A DNA stretch of 64,000 bases from Argentina anserina (taxonomy: Eukaryota; Streptophyta; Magnoliopsida; Rosales; Rosaceae), in assembly GCF_933775445.1 (NCBI RefSeq), contig NC_065873.1:13082001-13146000 (forward strand), written 5' to 3'. Shown one piece after another: positions 49,072-61,260 of the stretch (within the stretch, counting starts at the first letter, position 1; each line of letters starts with the position of its first letter). Below the pieces are notes generated by a model, which had not been told where the DNA came from, searched no databases, and worked only from the letters and a program-made list of their open reading frames with translations. A program made the position numbers and the translations under genes.

Positions 49072-50310
49072 ATTCATTAATTACCTAAACATATTTCTAG
49101 GTGACAAAACTAGCAACACATGTAGTAAGTATTGTGAGTGTAGAAGCCCATAGATTTAACATGCATCAACATCAATTAAAAGTAAAATGAATTCATCAGC
49201 ACATGACCCTTAAAAATGAAATACATCAAAAGATAAGTAGAGTAAAGAGAGAAGAGATTACCAAGGGTTTGGTACAAAATAATACCAAACCGTACCTCTA
49301 AAGGTTCACTACCCACAAAGATGTAATAAGAAAGAAAGTGCTTCTAAGTATGGTATTAATGGGTTCTAACAAAGAAAGAACTCAGTGAACACCATATTTT
49401 ATCAACACAATCTACGAACAAAGAACAAGGGTTGAGGATGAGGATGTGTAGAGGATGAAGAGAGTGAAGTGAGTATGATTTTGGTAAAACCCCCACACTA
49501 TCACAACTCTTTACTCCAACCCAAATCTATGAAACAAGTTTGTGATTGATCAAAGGTGTAAAAGGATCTTTAGTTTTTGGTGAAAACCCAAGACACTTTA
49601 CACTTCTCTTTGCACAACTTGATATCTATGACTTAGGCCTAAGAAAACTATGTTAAAACTATGGAAAATATGAAGTTTTGATGGAGTTTTAGTGTGGTGA
49701 AGGAGATTTTACGAATTTGGGAAGAATGAGGGTATTTAAAGGCTTTAAGGTGACAAATGAATGGTGGAATGTAAGGGGATGAATGGCTAGATATGGTGGA
49801 CAAATGTGGAAGCACAAATTGTGGATCTTGTTCTTGAAATTGTCCCCTTCATTTGTCTTCTTCTATTTTAAATTTAAATCCCCAATTCATGAAGCACAAA
49901 TTGTGGATCTTGTTCTTGAAATTGTCTCATTCATTTGTCTTCTTCTATTTTGAATTTAAATTGTAAATTAAAATTTACAATTCATAATTCACCAATATGC
50001 TTCATTGACTTATTGACTTTAACCACCACCATTTCCGGCAACCACCATCTCATCGCTGGAGTTTAATCGGCATTTTCCGGCGTTGACTTTTGTTTTCTTG
50101 TGAAATATCCACATTTGCTCTTTTTGGCTTGAAACTTTCACTCGAATCCATAATGTGCGCTAAATCCACTCTTCTTGACGTGTTTTCGATCATTTACACA
50201 TTCTCCTAGCATGAGTAGGAAACGTAAAAAGAAATAAATAAATATACAAAAATATAAAAGTAAAAGAATAAGAATAAGGCAAACATTACTAGGTTAATAT
50301 TAACCTAACA
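49072..50310 (-). repeat. Truncated 5' LTR of the Athila-like element
   Basis: It aligns with 37419-38721 of the 3' LTR and ends AACCTAACA before ATGAT. The inner 720 bases are missing, and about 58 bases are deleted near 49207. Confidence 0.88.
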
Positions 50311-50315
50311 ATGAT

Positions 50316-51239
50316 GTAATGTTTGGAGCAAGCTCTCAAGTATAGACATGAAGGTGTGACTCGAGAGTAGCCTAGGTAGTATGAAATATCATCATAAAAT
50401 CAATTGTCAATCTAAGTAAGTGTGTGAGATGAGCTAAAGATGGTGCTTGAAGCTTGAATGCAATCCTCTTAGATGGTGACGAAAGATGCTTTGGAACAAG
50501 TAACCGAACTGCAACCACCCTTATATCAACCTTAAAAAAAAAAACCTTATTACTCCATTCTTTATTTTGATATTTTTTTTTTCAAACAACTGGAAAATCG
50601 TCCTTATAGGATTATGTGATTATGAGATTTATTTTAGGAAGATTACATCTCAATCCCATCGAATAATAGACTAAATTCCAGGCATCCTCTCAGTTCTATG
50701 TAGCAAACACTTTCATCAAAGACTCCCACATCAGTTGACCTTAGGGCAGTAAGCATAACAAGGATGCTCCAAAGGATGAAAGATTCAGAACAAAAGAAGG
50801 AGCATCTTTGTATTTTTTTTTTCTCCTTGCAAAAACACAAAAATCCACCAGGGTGACCAAACCATCCATATTTTTGCCCACCCCCATAACGTTGTTACGA
50901 CTGAGGCATCTGTACTTAGGATAGCCTGGCCAAAAACAACATTTTAAGAAACACCACACAAAGAGGATCCATAAGATGTAGCAACCAATCTTGAGAGTCA
51001 TCGAGTGCATTATTTAGAATTTCATGGCATAGACATTATAAAGAAGGCATACTTATCTGCACAAACACTCACAGATACACAGAAACATGTCAACATGAGA
51101 GCAAACTTAACAAAACACATACAAAACTTCCTTAAACGTTTATCAGGTGACTGAGGATGGTAACTAGATCTTGTATCCATAAAAATTATTTAAAAGAAAA
51201 CTGAAAATGAAAAAAGTTCTGACTAAAACTTAGACTTAT
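50316..51239 (-). other. Copia spacer after pol
   Basis: This is copia internal DNA between the end of pol and the extra ORF, interrupted by the Athila insertion. It has no clear coding content. Confidence 0.5.
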
Positions 51240-54200
51240 CAGTTAATGTCACAGACACCGATGGCCTTCCTGAGGCTTGTGAATCTAAGATTATCATGAG
51301 GTTTTGTAAACAAGTCAACAAGTTGTTTGTCAGTTGGAATGAAAACCATCTCAAGAATTTGATCCTCTACAAGATTTCAAATGAAATGATATCTATTCGC
51401 AATGTGCTTAGTTTTGGAGTGTTGCACAAGGTTCGTAGATATGTTTATGGCAGATGTATTATCATAGTAGAGGGATAACAAACCTTGTTGAAACCCAAAA
51501 TCAACCAACATATTTTTCTACTAAAGAAGTTGAGTGAAACAACTTCCGGCAGCAATGTACTCTGCTTGAGCAGTGGAGAGTGAGACACAATTCTGTTGCT
51601 TGCTATGCCATGACACCAAGTTATTTCCGATGAAGAAAGCTCCTCCAGATGTGCTTTTTCGATCATGAGCATCTCCAACCCAATCAGAGTCAGTGTATCC
51701 TGCAATTTCCACATTAGTATCAAAAGTATAACTTATACAAAAGTCAGTAGTACCTGAAATATATCTGATAATACATTTTATGCCTTGACGTGTGACTCTT
51801 TTTGATTTGCTTGATAGCGAGGACATACTCTGACACTAAAAGAGATGTTAGGTCTACTTGCAGTGAGGTAGAGTAAACTTCCAATCATACTTCTGTAGAG
51901 AGATTGGTCAGCATTTATTCCTTCAATATCAGCAGTAATCCTGCAGCTAGTTCCCATAAGATTCTGGATAGCAGTTGTTGTTTCCATCCCAAATTTCTTA
52001 ACAAGCTCTTTTGCGTATTTTGCTTGAGAGATGAACAATCCATCTTCCTTTTGAACTTGTAATCCTAAGAAGTAAGTGAGATTGCCACAATGGCTCATTT
52101 CAAGTTCATTTTTCATTAGATCAGAGAAACTTTGAACCATAGAATCAGAAGTAGAACAAAAAACAATGTCATCCACATCAACTTGGGCAATGATTATTTC
52201 ACTAGAGGTTGTTTCAAGAAACATGGTCTTGTTAACAGACCCTCTAACATGCCCAGTATTAATCAAATGAGTGGACATCTTTTCATAACAAGCTCTTGGA
52301 GCTTGTTTGAGACCATAGAGAGCTTTGTCTAGTTTAAACACATGATCAGGATGGTTTAGATCTTGAAATCTTGGAGGTTGTTCAACAAAAACTTCCTCTT
52401 TAAGAATGCCATTTAGAAAAGCACTCTTAACATCCATTTGATATAAGACAAATTTTAAGTGACAAGCAAAAGCCAAAAGTAGTCTCATAGATTCTAACCT
52501 AGCAACAGGTGCAAAGGTCTCATCGAAATCAAGTCCCTCAATCAGAGAATAAACCGTGCACAACTAATCGTGCTTTGTTGTGGGTTATGGTTCCCTTTTC
52601 ATCTGACTTATATTTGAATACCCACTTGGTTCAAATCACATTTTTTCCACTTGGTCTAGGCACAAGATGCCAAACTTTACTTTTCTTAAATTGATTTAAT
52701 TCTTCTTGCATTGCATGGATCCAATCCATGTCACTCAAAGCTTCTTTAGCATTTTTTAGTTCAATGAGTGAAACGAATCCATAGTGAGTGATTTTGTTAA
52801 TATCAAGAGAATGCATGGCCAAGAAGTTTTTGCACATGTTATGTTTTACCTTTCTTCTTGTTATTTTTAGGTTCATTCACATCCCCAATAATATCTGAAG
52901 GAGAGTAACCTTTAGTGACATGTCGTTTTCCTATTCTGGAGGAGTTTGGATAGCAAGAGTCTCATCCATCCTCCCTTCAACTGGATCTTCTTCCTCCATA
53001 TAAGAAATTTGTTGTTCAATAGAAACAATCACCGGTTATTTTTCCCTTGTAGGAGTTCTTGGAGAAATATCTTGTTCAGGTAAACAACCAAAAAGATGAG
53101 AGCATTCAAGACCGTAATTGATGGTCACATTCACTGTTTCCATAACTTTGCAAAAGACCTTGTTATAGACACGATACGCATGACTGTTTGAAGTATAACC
53201 AAGAAACACATCATTGTCACATCTAGCATCAAGTTTGGTTAGATACTTATGATCTTTATAAATAAAACAAGGACTGCCAAAAACTTTTAGATGAGCAACG
53301 TTTGATTTTCTTCCTTTCCAAAATTGATAAGGTGTGGTATGAGTTCCTGGCCTAAGAATAACACGATTTAGTGTATAACAAGCATTGCTAAAGGATTCAG
53401 CCCAAAAAGAATGAAGTAGACCAGAAGCTCTCAACATAACCCTACACATTTTGACAAGGACTCTGGTCTTCCTTTCAACAATCCCATTTTGTTGGGGTGT
53501 GATATGAGCAGATAACTCATGATGTACACCATTTTCATCCCAAAAACTATCAAAGTTAGCGTTATCAAATTCAGATATGTGATCTGTCCTAATCCTAACA
53601 ATATGCATCCTATTATGTCTTTTCTCATTTGTCACTTTCTTAGCAAAATTTAAGAAGTTGTCAACACTTTGGGATTTTGAGGAAAAAAAACCAAGCCAAG
53701 TGTAACGTGAGAAATCATCAAAAATAACAAGAGCAAATTTCATACTTGAAGAGCTAGGTGTATCAACATGTCCAATTAAGTCCATATGAAGTAACTCAAG
53801 AATATGAGAACAAGGTTGAGCATTGAGCTTACCATGAGATGATCTAGTTAACTTGCCAATCTTACATTCTCCACATATACCAGACGCTTTTCCGGTCAGT
53901 GTTGGAAGACTCTTGCTCCATTTTTTTACGAAAGCTTCGCTATGTCTTGATGGTTAAGATGACACATGCGTCAGTGCCACAGATCTAAAGCATCCTCAGC
54001 AGCCCAAGACCTGAAACAAGTTTCGGCAGTAAAGGCCTCATGAGTAAGGACATAATAACAATTATCCTGTGTTCTTTCTCCTTGCATTATACTCCTGCCT
54101 TTTCCATCAAGAATCAAACATTTAGTTCTATAAAAAATCATTGAATCATGTTCATTAACAATCTAGCTGACACTCAACAGACTTACTTTCAAATTCTTTA

Positions 54201-54663
54201 CCAAGAGAACTTTCTTTAGTAAAGGGATATCAGGAGTACTAACTGATTCTTGGCCTAGTATTTTTGCTTTTGCATCATCACCAAAAGTAACAGGTCCATG
54301 AGGGAAATCAATATCTCTAGAGACAAAAAGACTTGGATCACCAGTCATGTGCATGGAGAACCCACTATTGACATACCAAGCATCGGTTTTTCTAGCAAAT
54401 AAGGCAGTGAGAGCCACATTGCAAAAAGCCCTAATTTTGGACTTTGGTTTCTTACAAGTGTTAGAGATAGAACAACATCTTGACAAAAGACAAACAGGTT
54501 CATAAGTACTACTGTCATTACTTCCACTAGATTCAAGAGGTTTGAAGTTCACAATAGATTTTGATCTGGACTTTAAAGGATTTCTCTGAGTTTTTGAATG
54601 ACTGTATTCAGGAAAGGAATGACCTTGGATTGATCTAGAAAAATCACTTAGGGCCTTTTCCAA
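51240..54663 (-). pseudogene. Sirevirus-like copia pol, broken
   Basis: Order on the - strand: protease (54663-54163) with WYVNSGFSMHMTGD, where the catalytic Asp of the usual D-S-G is Asn; a GAG-pre-integrase Cys/His region (about 54150-53800); integrase (53785-53036) with HMDLIGH, RTDHISEFDN and QQNGIVERK supplying D, D, E; reverse transcriptase (52876-51778) with FAPVARLESMR, QMDVKSAFLNG and YGLKQAPRA, the usual YVDD box reading DVDD; RNase H (51826-51240) with GYTDSDWVGD and ending FTKPHDNLRF...GVCDIN. Several stops and frame changes separate the parts. It is dead. Confidence 0.88.
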
Positions 54664-56237
54664 AAACAGCTTGAAACAAACTTAGCAAGTCACTCTCTTG
54701 ACTTTTCATGAAATGATTTCTATCTGACATAGAAGAGTTTTGAACACGTTTGGGACAAACAGGTCGAATGTGACCAATCTCACCACATTGGTGACAGGTG
54801 GGAACAAATATTTGAAGGGAATGTATTTGATTTGAAGATTCAGGTTTTAACACAAGTTCTGACTTACTCTTAGTTTCAAGAATGGATTTGGAGACATGAT
54901 CTAAGTCGGAGTCAGAGTCATAAGAAAGAGCATCTTTGCATTCCAAGCAATCTGTAGACTTGCAAAAGACAATTTTGTTATTTGGAAAAAACACCTTCCC
55001 ATTTAAAATAGTGTTTTCTTTACCGAAAACATACTCATTTTTTGGCACAGATTTACTTCCAAACTGAAAACCAGACCTTTTTTATCCTTGTCAGTTCTAC
55101 CCAATCCAATAAGATGCTCAAGTTTTTTCGAACCAATAGAGAACCTTTCAAATAAATTTTTCGACTCAGCTAGCTCATTTTCTAATTCCTTGATTTTCAC
55201 ACAAGCTGAGTTATATTGCTCTTTAAGCTGATCTACGTCCCTAATCTTAGAAGCAAGGTCCTTCTCAAGACTACAAATAGAACTTTTGAGAGAAGATTTT
55301 GACATCTTCCAACTTTCCTTACGGGATTGATATTTCTCATGTATCCCACGACACACATCCTTACTCTGTGCTAGATCTTTGGATAACACATCCATCTTTT
55401 CTATCATCTGTTTTGAAGCATCACACAAGTGAACGTACTTGTCGTGAATATTGATAGTTTCCTCATCAGAGGACTCTACCACAACAGAAGCCATAAAAGC
55501 AATATTTTTCTTTTTGTTTCTCTTGTTCTACCTCTTCAACCGAGGAATGCTCAGAATCACTTGCATCCAACGTTGCCTTAAGGGATTTTGTTTTCTCCCT
55601 ATACTTCTTAGAAGGACACTCAAAAGCACTATGTCCTATGCCACCACATTCAAAACAGTTATCGTCTTTAGAAGGAGATTTTGGATGAGAGGAGGAATCA
55701 TTATTTCTAGGATATCTAGAAGAAGAAGAACCTTTTGAGAAATTCTTTAAAAACTTTTTTTCGTCTTTTCAAAAATTATCAAACTGTTTAGTCAGATAAG
55801 CAAATTCCTCAATGCTATAATCAGAGGACTCATAGTCTTTAGGTTCAACATCTTTTACAGAACACAAAGCAAGAGATTTTTGTTTCTTAGGTTTACGTCT
55901 TTGAGACTCCAAACATTTCAAATTTCCAACAAGTTCATCAAAAGGATAATCATTCAAATCTCTAACTTCCTCAATAGCACTCTGTTTAATAGCAAAGAAA
56001 GGAGATAATCCGGCTAAAAACTTCTTAACCATTCTACGAGATTCAATAGGATCATCTAATGCATGACATTCATTTGTTATGTTAAGCATGCGATCATGAA
56101 ATTCATCAATAGTCTCATCATCGTTCGTAATTAATTGCTCAAAGTCATAATGAAGGAAAGTAAGCTTTTGCTCCTTTACCTTTGAACTACCTTCGTGCGC
56201 TGCGAGAGCATCCCAAGCTTGTTTAGCAGCAACACAG
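54664..56237 (-). pseudogene. Sirevirus-like copia Gag, N-terminally truncated and broken
   Basis: From 56237 the frame reads CVAAKQAWDALAAHEG, then EFHDRMLNITNEC and SLALCSVKDVEPKD, as in copia UBN2-type Gag. A first CCHC knuckle (CFECGGIGHSAFEC, about 55612-55660), a long coiled-coil region (about 55470-55070: LEKDLASKIRDVDQLKEQY) and a second knuckle (CHQCGEIGHIRPVC, about 54755-54802) follow. Frame changes lie near 55770, 55500 and 55040. The start is lost at the Tat-like LTR. Confidence 0.82.
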
Positions 56238-56712
56238 TGTTGGCATAGGCTTATGCCCGCCATAATCAGCACAACTATCAGCGCATTAAGGCTAACGTAT
56301 AGCACAGTCTTACAATATTGACAGCAAGTCAGCCGCACTAGCTACGCAATCGGCCTCCCGGCGGTCCAAACTGACTACGGACGCGCCCTCATGCGCATCT
56401 CAAAGTAGACTCCAGAGAACACCTTAATCGGACCTCGTCCCACACCGAAAGATAGGTAAACGATCTACCTCAACTCAACAATAAAAGGTCAAACTCTTGA
56501 CCTCATAAAGGAGGTACACTAAATCCCCTACTGTAACTCTGCATAAATTTTTCACTATCCTAACTTAAGCGTCTGAGAGTTGAAGACCACGCCGCCGTGG
56601 GCTCTACTTTGACGACGTGTGCCACTTGTGACAGGAAAAAGACAAGGAGTACGACGTATCACATCCACAAGGAATACGGCGTACTAAATCGAGTGTAATC
56701 ACAACATTAACA
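56238..56712 (+). repeat. 5' LTR of a Tat-like gypsy element
   Basis: The 475 base segment runs TGTTGGCATAGG to CATTAACA (TGTT...AACA). It is followed at once by a primer site, fixing it as a 5' LTR on +. It starts inside the copia gag frame. No second LTR is present, so no target duplication can be tested. Confidence 0.8.
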
Positions 56713-56732
56713 TTGGCGCCATCTGTGGGAAA
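56713..56732 (+). other. Primer binding site of the Tat-like element
   Basis: TTGGCGCCATCTGTGGGAA directly follows the LTR. TGGCGCC(A/G)TCTGTGGG is the usual primer region of Tat/Ogre-type gypsy elements. Confidence 0.85.
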
Positions 56733-58168
56733 CCGCAACAAAAAGTCAACAAAAAACCACATGCAGCACTTAGCCAAACAACTACACTTCGACATGGGCA
56801 CTATCAATCCCTCCCCCTCCACTCCGGCAGACGGTCACATCGAAGACATCACAGACCTTAGCCTCAACCACCCCCTACCTTCCGCCAACGACCCTATCAT
56901 CCTCACACCTACACCCGTAACAGTCGTCAGCACTAACGCGACTCCGGATCCGGCAACCGCTGCAAGAATGGAAAACATGGCCCAAGATCTAGCTGAATGC
57001 CAGCAGCGCGAGGTACTTGAATGTGAGAAGGCAGCAGCTCTGCAGGGCGAGCTCGACAAGATGCGAGCACAACTCGAGCGGAACGAGCGCAGTCATTTAC
57101 ATGGCGAGTCAAACCGCGAGGGCAGCGCGCAAACGAGAGGACGAGAACAAGTTCACTTGAGCATCAACTTGACTCCCTCTGAACTTGCCAAGAAGCGGCC
57201 ACCATCACCACGACGTATCCGCAACCATGAGGAAGGCAGCACGAGTGTCACCTCCCGTTCTAGACCCCACACAACTGCTCACAACAGCGAGTCAGCCACG
57301 CTAGCTCAGATATTGCAGCGACTAACCGCAATAGAACAACGGGATGCCAATCCACGGTGCCAACCAGTGTTCGCAGCCAGGCCGGGCCCCTTCACTACTC
57401 GAATAATGAACATCGTGCGCCCTTCTCAATCCAAGAGCCCAAAAATTACGTCGTACACAGGCGAAGGCGATCCATTCCGGCACATCGATAACTTCAAGAA
57501 AGTCACCACCAGTAGAGAATTCGATGACGCAACCTTGTGCCACCTATTCAGCGAACACTAGATGGGGATGCCATGAATTTGTTCTTCGAACAACCGGCGA
57601 ACTCTATGGATTCTTTCGCGCAGTTGACCACAACATTCCTCAATCGGTTCATCCTCATGGTCGGGGCCGCCCACACAACTGATGGCCTATTTCAAGTAAA
57701 GCAAGAAAGCAGGGAAACGTTGGGCGCATTCGTCATGTGATGGCAGACAGCAGCATCCAAATGTCGGAACCTGAACAAAACGCTCGCCTTGGCCGCTTTC
57801 AAGGAAGGACTGCGGTCAGAGAACTTCTTATTTCATATCAATGTGGACCCTCGAATGCGCGGCGCCACATATGATGACATCATGACTGAAGCAGTACGAT
57901 ACGCTCAGGCATAATACGTCATATATGGGGAAAAGCGGACCCCAGTATCATCAGGCAAAAGCACTACGCCGTAGACATCTGTACACACAATCCCCCTCCA
58001 GCGCGAGCTCTTCTCTAACACAGAAGACCATAGCAAAGGTAGGAAAAGAGAGTGGCATCAGGCCAACTACCGTGACGCGCGCAACAACGATCGGCACAGA
58101 GGCCGGGACAAGAATAGGAGACTTGGCAGTGAACATCGCGATAACAGAGACCCTCGCCAAATTAACGT
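56733..58168 (+). pseudogene. Tat-like gypsy Gag, truncated and broken
   Basis: The leader-proximal frame has a charged coiled coil (MENMAQDLAECQQREVLECE), then the Retrotrans_gag domain: TSYTGEGDPFRHIDNFKKV, frameshift near 57549, RTLDGDAMNLFFEQPANS, FAQLTTTFLNRF, LGAFVM, stop at 57738, then FKEGLRSENFLFHINVDP. A further stop lies near 57913. A basic RNA-binding-like stretch ends at about 58168, where Athila LTR sequence begins. Protease and pol are missing. Confidence 0.8.
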
Positions 58169-58630
58169 TGAGAATAGATTTCGATGGCTTTGTTCTTATG
58201 TAATTTGTTTGGTGATTGCTTATGTGTTTGTTGGTTGATCACATGTATATATTAGTTTAGGTTTATTTTCTGTTTTGATACCGATCATATATCCCAAAAT
58301 CGTCAAACTCTTATGAATTCATTGTTAAATGTTTTGTGATTCTTTGCCCTAGATGGATCCCCGGTTTGCCCTCCAGAGGATATTAACCTTGTAAGTATCG
58401 TTAGTAGTATAAAGCAAGAGGGTATCGTTAGCAAACCGGGGATCCATCCATAGCAAAGAATCACAAACAATTAACAACGAATTCATAAGAGTTTGACGAT
58501 TTTGGGATATAGGATCGGTATCAAAACAGAAAATAAACCTAAACTAATATGTACATTGATCAACCAACAAACACATAAGCAATCACCAAACAAATTACAT
58601 AAGAACAAAGCCATCGAAATTTATTCTCAA
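58169..58630. repeat. Large inverted repeat of Athila LTR ends
   Basis: 58169-58374 is the reverse complement of 58424-58630 with few differences; the spacer is about 50 bases. The right arm belongs to the Athila LTR that starts at 58390. The left arm is the same LTR part in opposite orientation, joined directly to the Tat-like Gag fragment. Confidence 0.9.
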
Positions 58631-60524
58631 TCATGTTCATGCCGTAGGTATCATAGTTCATCTTAAGTTCGATTATGCATCAAGTTCCTACTTGGTTCCT
58701 AATATATGGATATTATCGACCTCAACTACTTGTTTTGCTATGAAATCTAACATACCAATTCATCATGCAATTACGTATCACAAAGAGAAATCAACATGTT
58801 TAAAGCACCAATCCAATGTTGAACTTAAGATCATAATCGGTGGAGGAATAAAGGGGACAAACAATTAATCAACTACTTGTATCAAAATCGTTTTTAACTT
58901 TGAATGATTAACATATGCGACATCAACTACTTGTCTTAATCACACATGCAATATAAGAACACACAGAAAATTAATTAAGAACATAAATAAACCAAAATCA
59001 TTGAATCAAAATCGAAAACCTTAATTCATCATGTCATTCAAAAGTTACAAATATCTCATAGACAAGAATAAAAATAACTTTAACAAAACTTAAACATAAA
59101 TCATCCAAGAACAAGAACATAAAAACCCGAAAACTAAACATGAAGATCATAGAGTTACAATTTATAATTCTCCTCCCAAGGTTCCTTACAAAGGTAGCAC
59201 GAAATCTTCAAGAGTATGATATTCTAGGCTCCCAAGCTTTGAACAGAAAATATGGTGAAGGGTGGTGAATTCGAATTATATGGTTCTTGGTGAATGAAAG
59301 TGTTTAGGCAAAGCTTTGGCTATACTTGTGTGCAAGGTTGATTATGTTTTTCTGTGGAATTGAGGTGCTATATATAGAGGAAGAAACCCAAGGGAGGCTG
59401 GCCACAAAGTCCACAAAGTTGAAAACAAATTGGTTGAGGTTTCCTAGATTTTCTCAATTCGGCAGATCTGACCTTTGTGCCTTGTTCTGGCCATAACTCT
59501 CTCTAGAAAATAGATATCGAGGTGATTCTAATTGGCATTTTTAACTAGACTTCCGTAACTTTCCATCCATAGATCATGCATTTTATGAATCATTGTGAGC
59601 TGTCCAAAAGAGCCCGTCAAAGGTGGATGATATGCACTGCCAGAATTCTGATTTCCATAAAAATAGGACATTAATTGCATATCTTCTTCCTCCTTTAATG
59701 CTGATTTTTTTTGCACAAATTTCTTCCTTTGAATTAGGGAGGCAGCAAAAGTCTGAATTGTTGCAGCCATATTTGATTTTCTTACCTCTCCTCATTAATT
59801 TGCTGCATGCCTTATTTGACTTTCTTACCTCTTCTCATTAATTTGCTGCATGCATTCTTTGACATTCTTTGGTGCATGAATTTATAGTTATTATGATATA
59901 GATTTGTGCTCTATACGTAGGAGAAACAAGGTCCTAAGTTTCCCTCGCAGCCCTTGGATCCAAAGCAAATCAATAGCTGAGATAATTCCGTCGAGCTCAC
60001 TGGACTTCTGAGTAATGATTCGGTCATATCTCCATGTAGGAATAAGATACTAATTTGATTCCAAATCCTACATAAACTAGACTCACACAGCTTTCTATCC
60101 ATATATGGTATATCTTCTAATTCGATTGGAGCTATCCATGGGACCCCATCGAAGTTGGACTACGAATCTTGACAGCATTTTGATTCTTGCATGGATTAGC
60201 TTTTAAGTGCATATCTTCTTCTCTTTCCTTGTGGAACTAGGATTGCTTTCCTTCTCCAACATGGATTTGTATTTCCTAATAAGAATAAGTACGTTAGAAA
60301 CAAAGAAATACAAAAAGATGAATCCTACTCGAACAAGGAATCATATCTCAACAAGAATTCTTAACACTTAGCACGATTTTATCATCAATTCACTCATAAT
60401 TGATATAAACTCTACCTAGACACTTATTCATACAAAAGAAACTAAAACATACTAAATAGGAGGTAACAAAGAGTAAGAATAGGGCATAAACACATTAAGA
60501 ACGTCACACTTTGTGCTCTTATCA
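58390..60524 (-). repeat. Athila-type gypsy LTR, copy B (3' LTR)
   Basis: It runs TGTAAGTATCG to CTTATCA on + and matches copy A at 12144-14316. A TATA box (CTATATATAG, about 59368-59378) reads on -. Just outside (60525-60540) the - strand has AAGTGTGGGGTTGT, an Athila-like polypurine tract, so this is the 3' LTR of a - strand element. Confidence 0.85.
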
Positions 60525-61260
60525 ACAACCCCACACTTAAACTTTGCTAGTCCCTTAGCAAACACTAGAAAGGGAAACCAAAACATAAAACAAAAATCAA
60601 TACAACTAAACTAACGACTCAACTATAATGCCTTCAACATTTTGTCTCAGAGATCTTCAAACTCATAGCATCAAGAATAACACTCAATCAAAATAGAGAG
60701 GATGAGTTCAATGGTTAATAAACATGAGATCTCGCATAACAAGTAATACATGGCAGAAACAAATGTGATATTAAGCTCGACATGTTCAAAACAAGTTTAA
60801 AATTCAACTCACAAGGGATATGCACTCCGAATTTTTTCTCTCAAGAACATGGCATATGCTTAAAAGCTTTTCACACACAAGAGTTATAAGCACATAGTGA
60901 ATTCGAAAACCTCATGAAAGATACCAATCATATGCACAAATGAACCAAAACCATATGCTTACTCATGAAACAAACTCCACAAATCAAGAGCTACTCATTT
61001 TAAGAATCATGCGGATCTTTATAAAATGTAGGCTTAGGCTCGGCAGGATATCATTTTTCAGGTAAAATGAATCATAAAGGTTATCCTCAAGACTTAGCAG
61101 AGTAAAAGCATCCACCTTATGTGGCCAAACTCCATTAAAACAAGGGCTAAATTTTATCATGTTGGACTCATTCTTCACTCTAAACCTTGTGAAAACGAAC
61201 AAAGGCTAAAGTACAACATTATTGAGCCTTCAACAAATACATCACAACTTCAAATTCACA
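60525..61260 (-). other. 3' interior remnant of the Athila copy B element
   Basis: The polypurine tract and AT-rich non-coding DNA follow the LTR. No integrase or other pol frame is reached, so the rest of the element is lost. The right limit is a guess. Confidence 0.5.

Larger units (their letters stand above)
36699..50310 (-). mobile_element. Athila-like Ty3/gypsy element with nested hAT
   Basis: Flanking ATGAT (36694-36698 and 50311-50315) marks a 5-base target duplication. Ends are TGTTGGTT and AACCTAACA. On the - strand the order is truncated 5' LTR, C-terminal gag, protease, reverse transcriptase, RNase H, integrase, a 2 kb non-coding region, 3' LTR. Integrase and reverse transcriptase motifs and the wording of the RNase H-integrase region fit the Athila lineage. 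The element has stops and frameshifts and has lost part of the 5' LTR, the primer site and the Gag N-terminus. Confidence 0.9.
28677..56237 (-). mobile_element. Sirevirus-like copia element, 5' truncated and carrying nested insertions
   Basis: On the - strand the order is gag (56237-54664), pol with protease, integrase, reverse transcriptase, RNase H (54663-51240), spacer, an extra downstream ORF (36064-29576), polypurine-like tract and 3' LTR. Subtracting the Athila insertion (36699-50310) and the non-autonomous LTR element (30809-35722) leaves about 9 kb, the usual size of Sireviruses. The coiled-coil Gag with zinc knuckles and the third ORF after pol also fit that lineage. The 5' LTR and the Gag N-terminus are missing, cut at 56238 by a Tat-like gypsy LTR. 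Confidence 0.7.
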
